Below are positions 35,601 through 43,500 of a stretch of 64,000 bases of DNA, piece after piece. Both the position numbers and the translations under genes were made by a program. The DNA lies in contig CAMTMP010000012.1 in NCBI GenBank assembly GCA_947073545.1, positions 1-64,000 on the forward strand, read 5' to 3'. The stretch's first letter is position 1. Every line of letters begins with the position of its first letter. Under the pieces are notes generated by a model that saw only the letters and a program-made list of their open reading frames with translations, ran no database searches and was not told where the DNA came from. This stretch comes from an uncultured bacterium (GTDB taxonomy: Bacteria; Bacillota; Clostridia; Lachnospirales; Lachnospiraceae).

Positions 35601-38600
35601 ACGGACGGGTTGGTTACAGGCGAACAGTTGACCTCGGATCCGGACTTCCATTACAGTCCGGCGTTAACGCAGCCCTTGAAGCCGGGCCAGTATGTAATTC
35701 AACCGGGTAATGCGGGCGCAAGCGATAACTATGAGATCCAATATAAGAACGGTCTTTTGAAAGTAACCGGGGATGATCCGACCGTGGATAACAGGGAACG
35801 GTTTACGGTTGAGTTTGACAGGATAACGGTGGAGGACAGCAATTACAGCGGCAAGAAGCACAGTATCAGCGGATATCCCTTGTGGTCTCATAAGGAGACA
35901 CCTCTCAGCTGCCACTTTCAGGTTACGGGAAAGACCAGTGAAGGGGATTCGTATGACGAATCGACGGATGCGGATATAACCTATAGCGGTGTCATAAAGG
36001 AGTTTAAGGATGCTTACAGTGCCATTGCCCCTGTGAAGTGCGGCAGTTATACTCTGGAGATCACTGTTGAGGTGGACGAAGATATCTTTAACTATACAGG
36101 CAGCGGTTTCCGGGCAGATTTTTATATTCTGCCGCTGCAGAAGTATGAGACAAAGCTGGTTGGCGTAACGGGGATCGAGGATAAGTTTTACGACGGAACT
36201 CCGGTTGATTTTTCCGGTCAGATTAAAGCGGCAAAGGCACAGTCGAACCGGGGAGAAGATCTTGAAGATGCGGTACTCGAGTTTGGCATCAGGGGAACGA
36301 CGGCGGGCAGTGAGACGGAAGACTATAATGTTACCGTCAGTCCGTCAAACCCGTCAGCCAATATGCCAAGTGCGGCCGGTTCCTATACGCTTTGGGTGAA
36401 ACTGGTCGGGACGAAGAATTATCTGGAAAATGTGTGGGAGTTTCCTTTTGCTATCAAACAAAAGGCGCTGACCGTTACGGTGGAAGATAAGAAAATTCCG
36501 GTTCATGCGGACGGCTCTCTGGTCGGCGGATATACTTATATTATTACCGATGCGGACGGCAATATTCTTTCCAACGACGACTTTGGAAAGCCGGTGATTG
36601 CGCCTGTCGGTGAAGTGGATACGACGAAGCCGGGTGAATACGAGCTGGTAGTGTCGGGCGATATTGCGGGCGGTGACTATGATGTCGTTTTTGTGAGCGG
36701 GAAATTGTTTATACAGGCACAGCTTTGGGGGGTTAAGGAACCGAATCTCACGCGGACCATGAACGTACCAAACGGTATGAGCTTAGCGGAGATTGCCGGG
36801 GAATATCTGCCGGAGACGGTCACGATTTATCTGGATCAGGAGAAACAGATTGAGGATACGGCTGCTGTAGAGTGGGATACCGAAAAACCTTATACCGGTT
36901 CCTATAATGACAAAAACGAATCCCCACAGTCTTTTCAGATGAAAGGGACGGTGGTGCTGCCCGATCTGGTCTATGTGGAGGAAGCGCACAAGGATTGGCT
37001 GACAGTGATTGTTGATATCCGTGTACGGGAGGCGGACAAAGGGGCACAGGCATCGAAGCCTTATGCGAACGTACAGCCCGGCGTTGTGGGCGAAGGAACC
37101 AGAGTCAGTCTTTACACGGAGGAGCCGGATCCGGGAGCGAAGATTTATTATACGGTGGAGGCGGAAAATCCTTCTCTTTCGATAAATCAAAAGCTGTACA
37201 ATGAACCGATTGAAGTTAAATGTACCATGACAATCAGAGCGGTCACCCGTGTTTATGGGAAGAAGGACAGTGATGAATTGCGTCTGGTCTACTATTTTGA
37301 CACGAATTATGATCCTGACGGGCCTGTTGACCCGGATGATCCGGATAATCCGGGAGTGTCGGATGAGGATATCCCCAAGGATGATAATGGCAATCCGCTG
37401 CCCATTCCGGAAGGATTATGGGTTACGGATGTAGACGGGTATACGTACAGCGGCAAGGCAATTAAGCCTGCGGTGAGAGTTTATGACCATAAGAAGCGGC
37501 TGGAGGAGAAGAAAGATTATACCGTCAGCTACAAAAACAATGTCAATGCCGCGGATAAGAACAGCGCCAAGGCGCCGACCATCACGATCAAGGGTAAGGG
37601 AAATTATGAGGGGACGCTGCTCAAGACCTTTACGATTGCGCCGAAGAACATCAGTGATCCGGATGTGAAAGCAGATGATCTCACGGTGGCATATAACAAT
37701 AAGCGGCAGACACCCTCGCCGACAGTGACTTGGAGCGGCAGGAAATTGAAAAACAAGAAGGATTACAGTTTCAAGGCATCGCCGCAGACGGAGACTGGCA
37801 GTTATAAGATCAAGGTGCGTGGAATCGGTAATTATACCGGAGAACGGAATGTATCCTTTATCATATCCAATGCGAAACCTGCGGCGAAGCTGACGGTCGG
37901 CAAACTGCCTGCCTGTACTTATACCGGGAAGGCGATCGAGCCGAAGCCGGTGGTGAAGAGCGGGAAAGAGGTGCTTCAGGAAATGGTAGACTACACACTG
38001 TCTTACGAGGATAATGTTGAGATAGGAACGGCCTCTGTTCTCGTAAAAGGCGCAGGCAGGTTTGCCGGTGTGAAGCGTGTGACATTTCAGATTAAGGAGG
38101 CTGCTGTCTTAAATAAGGCAAAAGCGGAGCTGCAGTTTACGACGCCCACGATCTATACGGGAAAAGAGATTACGGCGTCCAAATGTCTGGTGACCGTGCA
38201 GGTGCAGGCTGATGGGAGTAAGCAGGAGCGTACGCTTGTCGAGGATAAGGATTTCCGGGTAACCTATCAGAATAATGTGAAAGCCGGGAAGGCAACGGCG
38301 GTGATCGAGGGCATCAACGAATATCGGGGTACTTTGAAAAAAACATTTAAAATCACCCCTTATGAGCTGCCGCTTGATCGGAATAAACTGATCAGTATAA
38401 AGACGAAGGATGCATATCCCTATATGAAAGGCGGCAGTACGCCAAAGCCGGTTATCACTTTTGACGGGAAGACATTGAAGGAGGGGACGGATTATACGGT
38501 TTCCTATAAGAACAATAAAACGGCAGGCAGTCCGGCGACTATGACCATCAAGGGGAAGGGGAACTTTACGGGAAGCGTTGCCAGAGGGTTTCATGTGGAG

Positions 38601-39173
38601 GTACAGGATCTTTCGAAGATGTCCGTGAAGCCTGTGGATAAAGTGTTCCGGAACAAGGCAAATATCTACAAAACGACGATTCGCGTGTACGATACGAACG
38701 GCAAGCAGCTTTCGGCCGGAAGGGACTATGGAAAGACGGTGACTTACACTTATGCAAAGGGAACAAAGCTGTTAAACGACGTAGAGAGGAAGGCGGACGA
38801 TGCGGTGATGCCCACGGATGTCATTCCTGCGGGGACGGCGATCAAAGTGACAGTAACAGCAGCGGGCGCGAATTATCAGGGTACGGCTGTCGGAGAATAC
38901 AAGATAGTACAGTCGGATATCTCCAAGGCGAAGGTGACCATACCTAAGCAGACCTATACCGGGAAACCCATTGAATTGAAAGAAACGGATTTTACAGTTC
39001 TGATGAATGGGGTGGTGGTTCCTGCGGACGAATACAAAATCGTGAGCTACAGTAACAACGTAAATAAGGGCACCGCGAAGCTTACGATTCAAGGACAAGG
39101 AAACTTTGGCGGTACGAAGACTGTTTCCTTTCAGATCAAAGGAAAGAATCTGCTCGGGCAAATATTTGGTTAA
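32610..39173 (+). CDS. Giant secreted protein: transglutaminase, thioredoxin-like, Ig-like repeats
   Basis: 2187 residues. A signal peptide (residues 1-35, cleavage after SAFA) leads to a disordered Glu/Asp/Pro stretch (about 40-180). Residues 300-480 hold a transglutaminase-like domain with triad Cys394 (VCQGYA), His424 (AHVWN) and Asp439 (NVDATWD). Residues about 505-640 look thioredoxin-like (VLIFFSPDDANSQ, YPVVCYIDV) but lack CxxC. An InlB-type repeat (GFNFLGWYTD) follows, then MBG-like domains (NDKIYDG), a chitobiase-like beta domain near 1500 and about seven repeats with DYTVSYKNN and IKGKGNYEG (about 1607-2183). It lacks a sorting signal, so it is secreted or held non-covalently. Two ATG at 32610 and 32619 compete. 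Confidence 0.88.
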   Translation: MRRMRKSRLYRVGSALLAAVIVFTGVPQIGISAFAAEELMVEENDEAQTGASKDTSGETDVPTDPENDPESGTKPEKDLEEGDETGDAETKPEEEEDADSGEDLNEGEAPKPDDPGNDESAGEEGTKPGEDEAEGPADDSDEGEMQAPEDTEASEEQKDGSDTILEEEEILNSDETSSSVKQPKENSPEEFSAYSAFKVNPLYEDILDADELKSEINKIQKEAAAGASLYDAKESAEVFQNAETAAVYLRGQMLERSTTVNFYLPKDLIPSQEAFKALMEEMIEEIAFEYTPECTGQEGDALALGCKGYGYKAEDSGDGNYLLTCTIAYWSDSAQEQELTAEVDKALASLDLETKTEYQKIRSIYDFICDHVNYDQSLQKHAAYDALCTKTAVCQGYAVLFYRMCKDAGLSVRAITGKGYGEAHVWNIIRLGDKYYNVDATWDGQDEETRHDYFLLSEKDFINHERAEKFATDEFYEAYPMAGISYIDESDFEESYEKNNLEGITFETIDGETISNAAEGKSKVLIFFSPDDANSQATIQSVAQQGAEIGLTGIDILAVAVAKQHSSISKETVQSFKGSYGGNNITFAHDEKGENGGKLYQYVNAVTGKNTWSYPVVCYIDVNNKFQYLTQMLSNASKIKANLDHYCQAVSDPAAGDAEEYSIIYELDGGINPSGNPAVYKASELPVTLEAPSKTGFNFLGWYTDAAFNEANKVTEIAAGTTGAITLYAKWEAQSAKYKIKAPAKSTYLTGEVLDLTDGKILDADENEVADLKENMISGFSSDQEGVVTVQATYDGEQLSFDVLVIAAPTGLTMKLDEMLSDISLPKSQYGSWAWNNPSEKPDETGSKTFMLEFVPANTTKFETRTGISVTVAVSKRNVVISGVTANDKIYDGLAYAYSGNASLHDAAGSAISGNVSLTASYNGICADGSLYNESAVSPVNAGSYTLMFKMAGTDADLYNLTGTASYSFKINKRTLEIIADSFEIDADQDVPAPTFQTDGLVTGEQLTSDPDFHYSPALTQPLKPGQYVIQPGNAGASDNYEIQYKNGLLKVTGDDPTVDNRERFTVEFDRITVEDSNYSGKKHSISGYPLWSHKETPLSCHFQVTGKTSEGDSYDESTDADITYSGVIKEFKDAYSAIAPVKCGSYTLEITVEVDEDIFNYTGSGFRADFYILPLQKYETKLVGVTGIEDKFYDGTPVDFSGQIKAAKAQSNRGEDLEDAVLEFGIRGTTAGSETEDYNVTVSPSNPSANMPSAAGSYTLWVKLVGTKNYLENVWEFPFAIKQKALTVTVEDKKIPVHADGSLVGGYTYIITDADGNILSNDDFGKPVIAPVGEVDTTKPGEYELVVSGDIAGGDYDVVFVSGKLFIQAQLWGVKEPNLTRTMNVPNGMSLAEIAGEYLPETVTIYLDQEKQIEDTAAVEWDTEKPYTGSYNDKNESPQSFQMKGTVVLPDLVYVEEAHKDWLTVIVDIRVREADKGAQASKPYANVQPGVVGEGTRVSLYTEEPDPGAKIYYTVEAENPSLSINQKLYNEPIEVKCTMTIRAVTRVYGKKDSDELRLVYYFDTNYDPDGPVDPDDPDNPGVSDEDIPKDDNGNPLPIPEGLWVTDVDGYTYSGKAIKPAVRVYDHKKRLEEKKDYTVSYKNNVNAADKNSAKAPTITIKGKGNYEGTLLKTFTIAPKNISDPDVKADDLTVAYNNKRQTPSPTVTWSGRKLKNKKDYSFKASPQTETGSYKIKVRGIGNYTGERNVSFIISNAKPAAKLTVGKLPACTYTGKAIEPKPVVKSGKEVLQEMVDYTLSYEDNVEIGTASVLVKGAGRFAGVKRVTFQIKEAAVLNKAKAELQFTTPTIYTGKEITASKCLVTVQVQADGSKQERTLVEDKDFRVTYQNNVKAGKATAVIEGINEYRGTLKKTFKITPYELPLDRNKLISIKTKDAYPYMKGGSTPKPVITFDGKTLKEGTDYTVSYKNNKTAGSPATMTIKGKGNFTGSVARGFHVEVQDLSKMSVKPVDKVFRNKANIYKTTIRVYDTNGKQLSAGRDYGKTVTYTYAKGTKLLNDVERKADDAVMPTDVIPAGTAIKVTVTAAGANYQGTAVGEYKIVQSDISKAKVTIPKQTYTGKPIELKETDFTVLMNGVVVPADEYKIVSYSNNVNKGTAKLTIQGQGNFGGTKTVSFQIKGKNLLGQIFG

Positions 39174-39237
39174 TTATCGTAAAATACTTGCATAATTTTC
39201 ATAATTGAGTAAAATAAAAGTGTATACATGCGTCTCT

Positions 39238-39265
39238 TTGACATGTTGAAACAAAATTTTATTAG
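39238..39265 (+). promoter_or_regulatory. Promoter of the sortase gene
   Basis: TTGACA (39238-39243), 16-bp spacer, TATTAG (39260-39265), 35 bp before the sortase start. Consensus -35, weak -10. Confidence 0.45.
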
Positions 39266-39299
39266 CATATGTAGTATGTTATGAAGGAGCGATCCCTAT

Positions 39300-40499
39300 A
39301 TGACGGGGTTTCAGGTAGCGGGTAAGAGACTGAGAACGGAGGCGGAATATAAAGCCGCCCTCCGTGATCAGGAACTTATTCAGAAGATCAGATCCCGGGT
39401 TGACATGGAACAGCCGGGAGAGGTGATTACACTCTATTCCGACATGCGGGCCGGGAAGTACCGCTTTGAGACAGTGGTCGGAAATGATTTTGACGATGAA
39501 GTCTATGGGCTTGCCGAGAGGTATAAACAGCAGGGATTTGACAAAAACAGCAAACTTCCGGCGGGTAAAAAAGGGAAACAGAAGCCAAAACAAAAGGCGG
39601 GAAAGCAAGTAAATGTAAAACAGAAAAAAAACGGTAAGCAGAAAACAGAAAAAATCTCGCTTACGGATTATGATCCGGACATGCAAAAGGAGATACTTGC
39701 ACAGATAAAAAAGCGTGACAGGCGTCGAAAGCTGCTGGTTTTTCTATGTGGCATGATTGCGGCCGGATGTTTTGGCTATTTCGGTATGTATTCCTTTTTT
39801 AATAATAGAAATGAAACGGAATATGAAAAGCTCGCAAACCTGAAAGGGGATGATTCCCTGACGGGCAGTCTTTTTCAGGGGGTATCCATCCATTACACGA
39901 ATGAGGAGGAGTTGGAGCTGGAGGTACTCGAAGAGTATAAGACACTATACAATAAAAACCGAAAGCTAATCGGATGGCTGAAAATTGACGATACTATTAT
40001 TGACTATCCGGTTATGCAGACGGTCAATAACGAGTACTATCTGGATCATAATTTTAATCAGGAATACGACAAGAACGGGAGCCTGTTCCTTGATAAGGAA
40101 TGTGATGTGGTAAACCGGAATACCAATCTGATCATTTACGGGCATCACATGAAGTCCGGAAAGATGTTTGGAAATTTAAACAGTTACAGCAGCAAGGAGT
40201 ATGCGCAGAAACATTCGCTGATCCGGTTTGACACAATATATGAGAAAGGCACTTACGAAGTCATGTATGTGTTCCGGTCAAGGATTTATAATGAGGACGA
40301 AATAGTCTTTAAATACTATCAGTTTTTAGATGCGGCTTCCGCCACGGAGTTTGATTCCAATATGCAGGAAATGGCGGCGTTGTCCCTGTATGATACGGGT
40401 GTGACGGCGAGCTACGGGGATGAGCTTCTGACGCTTTCTACCTGTGACAGCTCCGAGACTGACGGCCGGTTTGTGGTAGTGGCGAAGAGAATTAGCTGA
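39300..40499 (+). CDS. srtB: Class B sortase with long cytoplasmic N-terminus
   Basis: 399 residues. Residues 1-143 are soluble and Lys-rich (KKGKQKPKQKAGKQ), then one helix (about 144-168) and the extracytoplasmic sortase domain. Class B features: YPVMQ, NLIIYGHHMKSGKMFGNL with catalytic His282/283, TLSTC with Cys382 and the Arg390 of DGRFVVVAKR. It should cut the sorting motifs of the two downstream surface proteins between Thr and Gly and join them to peptidoglycan. AAGGAG precedes the ATG. Confidence 0.88.
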   Translation: MTGFQVAGKRLRTEAEYKAALRDQELIQKIRSRVDMEQPGEVITLYSDMRAGKYRFETVVGNDFDDEVYGLAERYKQQGFDKNSKLPAGKKGKQKPKQKAGKQVNVKQKKNGKQKTEKISLTDYDPDMQKEILAQIKKRDRRRKLLVFLCGMIAAGCFGYFGMYSFFNNRNETEYEKLANLKGDDSLTGSLFQGVSIHYTNEEELELEVLEEYKTLYNKNRKLIGWLKIDDTIIDYPVMQTVNNEYYLDHNFNQEYDKNGSLFLDKECDVVNRNTNLIIYGHHMKSGKMFGNLNSYSSKEYAQKHSLIRFDTIYEKGTYEVMYVFRSRIYNEDEIVFKYYQFLDAASATEFDSNMQEMAALSLYDTGVTASYGDELLTLSTCDSSETDGRFVVVAKRIS

Positions 40500-40557
40500 C
40501 AGATAATGAACTTTGTTAGTATAAATCAGAATGTGTTAGGGAATGAGGAGAAGCACC

Positions 40558-43500
40558 ATGAAAAAAAAGACAGCAGTGAAAAAGCCCAGAAGGAGATTAA
40601 AGAAGACGGTCCGGCAGAGTTTTGCGGCGATATTGCTCGTTACGGCTATAGCAGTGGCTGCCATTCCTGTACCGGAGAATCTGGCAGTGAATCTTCAGGC
40701 AGATCGGGATGCGGTGACATCGCCGGTTGCGTATGTGACGGCGAAAGATGCCGGAGTTTTGGGCACGCCGCCGAAGAATGCCTATGTATATGACCCGGAT
40801 CATCCGGAAATTACAGAAGATATAATAAATAAGAATATAGCGGATGATATAAAGGATGAGAAATTAATTCCGACGGAAATTGTTGCCCAGCGAGGGGATG
40901 AGCTGTATCTCACATGGCAGTTTTTATATGAACCAAAAGTCAATAACGGTCGGCTTTGCAGATATAACGATGAATTTCCGATCGATGAGGTAGATTTGGG
41001 GCTGCAGCCAAACCGCTCCTATTTTTTCGTGTATCAAAATGCTTATGATTTGTATTTTTCCAATCCCGATGGGTTAAATAAGCCCGACGATGTGACGACT
41101 ACACTCAGTGATATGGATAATACGAAGAAGGTGAATGGAACAAATCCCAAGTTTTATCCTACAGATCAGATTGTATTCAATTATGAGCATATTGACCGCA
41201 TTACGGGGGAGAATTTTCTGGCGGAGGAATATCAGGACTTTTTCAATTCCTATTTTAAAGCGGATTATGATGTGAAGGTAAATTCCTTTAAAGCTTATTG
41301 GAAAGAGTACAACACGGCGTATGACGCGTGGATTAAAGATCATCCCGGAGATACCGCGGGAGCAAAAACTGCCGCCAGCGCGGCAGCGGGAACGCCTCCG
41401 GAGGCACTTTCGAGAGCGCCCAGTGATATCAATAACGATGCGGACAAGAAGAAATTTTTCTGTGAGCATAACAAGATTTTAAAAGGTACAACAGGATATA
41501 CGCTGGTGAATGTAGCGGATACGAGATTTAACGCGGCGGAAAACCAGAGAGTGTACGTAGCGCACGGGGGAACGGTTCCCGAGGATCATGATTATAAGGA
41601 TGTGAACGGGTATCTGGTAAAAAGAGAGACGCTTACCATTACGTCGATTGGTTTCCGTGCGTTTGCAGGCGTACATAACGTTAAGCAGATCAAGATAGAT
41701 GAAAATGTAAGAACGATTGAGCAGAGTGCTTTTGAGGGAGCACGTATCAGCCGTGTCAGTATCGGAAATGCCCAGACAATAGGAGATAGGGCGTTTTACG
41801 GCTGTACGGATTTAAAGGAGGTTGCCTTTACCGACAAAGCACCCACGAATACCATTGGCGCCGAGGCATTTTATGGATCCGGTATTAATACGAAGCTGGT
41901 GCTCCCGTCTCCGCTGGATACAATTGGACACGGCGCTTTTGCCGGCTGTCTGGATCTGGGTGAAGTGGAATTTTCTGATACCGGGGCAAAATGCCGAATT
42001 GGGGATTATGCCTTTTATGGGGATACCAGGCTGACAAACATGAATTTCGCAAGAAGGATTTTCACGCAGATCGGGAAGTGTGCCTTTGCAATCGCGACGC
42101 CAAGCGGTGATCTGATGACGGACTTTCATTTTCCCACTGAGGGACTGGAGGATATGGACGATTATGTCCTTGCGAACCGTCAGGGATTGAAAAATGTGTA
42201 TTTTGAAAATTATTCGAAAAAAATACCGACGCATACCTTTTATAACTGCTTCAACTTAAGGGAAGCAAGATTTTCGGATAAGTGTGGCGCCGCATATTTT
42301 GATTCGGAATTATTTAAAGATGTGACAACAAAAGAAGATGATAACGGAATCGGTTTTTGTGTTTATGGGCCGGAGCTGTTTGCGAATAGTCCGGCACTTC
42401 CCAGAACCAGTACGTGGAGTGCGGTGCGCACCGATGGTCTGGGTATTCCATACGTCTATGAGAAAGATGGGAAAAAGTATTATGAAATGGCGATGGAAAG
42501 TGACGGGGTGAGATACCGTTATGCGGCCAGTGAGGACGGGACGCTGATTTCCTGTGCGCTTATTTCAGAGAACCCGGGTCCTATTGATCTGATCATTCCC
42601 GATAAGATCGGCGGTATCAAGATTGAACGTATAGGGAACGGCTGCTTTGAAGACAGCGCGCTGCGCAAGATGATACGCAGTATCACCATAAAAAATAGCT
42701 CCATTGGTGAGATCGGGGACAGTGTGTTCCGTGATTTGGAGAAGCTGAAGAAAGTACGGATCGGAGATTCCGTGACAAAGATCGGCGCGAATGCGTTCGC
42801 CGGATGCTCGAATCTTGTTGACGTGTATTTTACAAAACCGGCTGCAGGATACGAAGCTATGCCAATTGAAAATATTGGAAACGGCGCTTTTGTTACCACA
42901 GGCGAAAAACTGACCTTCCACGGCGGTATCAAAGAAGGATATGGACCCTTTGTGCTTGCAATGAACAAGGATAACCTGTTGCGGGATCCGGATCGTCCGA
43001 ATGAGCCCGCAGTGAATATATGTTATCAGAGTCTTTGGGACAGTGATGAGGGCGCGCATCTGACAGTGCTGCCGGATCAGGCTACCGGTGAGGTGACGCT
43101 TCTGGATTATCCGAAGATGAAAGATCTGGAAGATATCTCCAGTGACATTGAACTGCAGGATTATTGCCATGACATGGAGAATTATTATTACTATACGGTA
43201 TATGGCAGCGGCGGCAATAACAATAATGTGAGTGTCCTGTGTACGGAGTATGCGTTTATTTGGGATGTATATCGACAAGGAAAGATTGGCGAAACGGTAA
43301 TACTGCCTGACGGAAGTGCGGTGCCGGCTACAGAGGAGGAACTTGAAAAACGTTACGGTCCCTGGATTAATCCGATATATTGTGCGGGCGCCTGGAAAGA
43401 TTATTTGTACGGATCGGAAAGTCAGGATTCTGCGTCAGAAGGTTTTATAGCGGATTTCCTTTTCAAACCGATTGTAGCAGAGGCGGCGACGGATCCTACT

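Noticed and set aside
32636..38766. Long antisense frames in the surface genes
   Set aside because: They follow the repetitive codons of the true genes and lack domains and ribosome sites.
32610..39173. Sortase anchoring of the transglutaminase protein
   Set aside because: The C-terminus ends in an Ig-like repeat; no TG motif, hydrophobic helix or basic tail.
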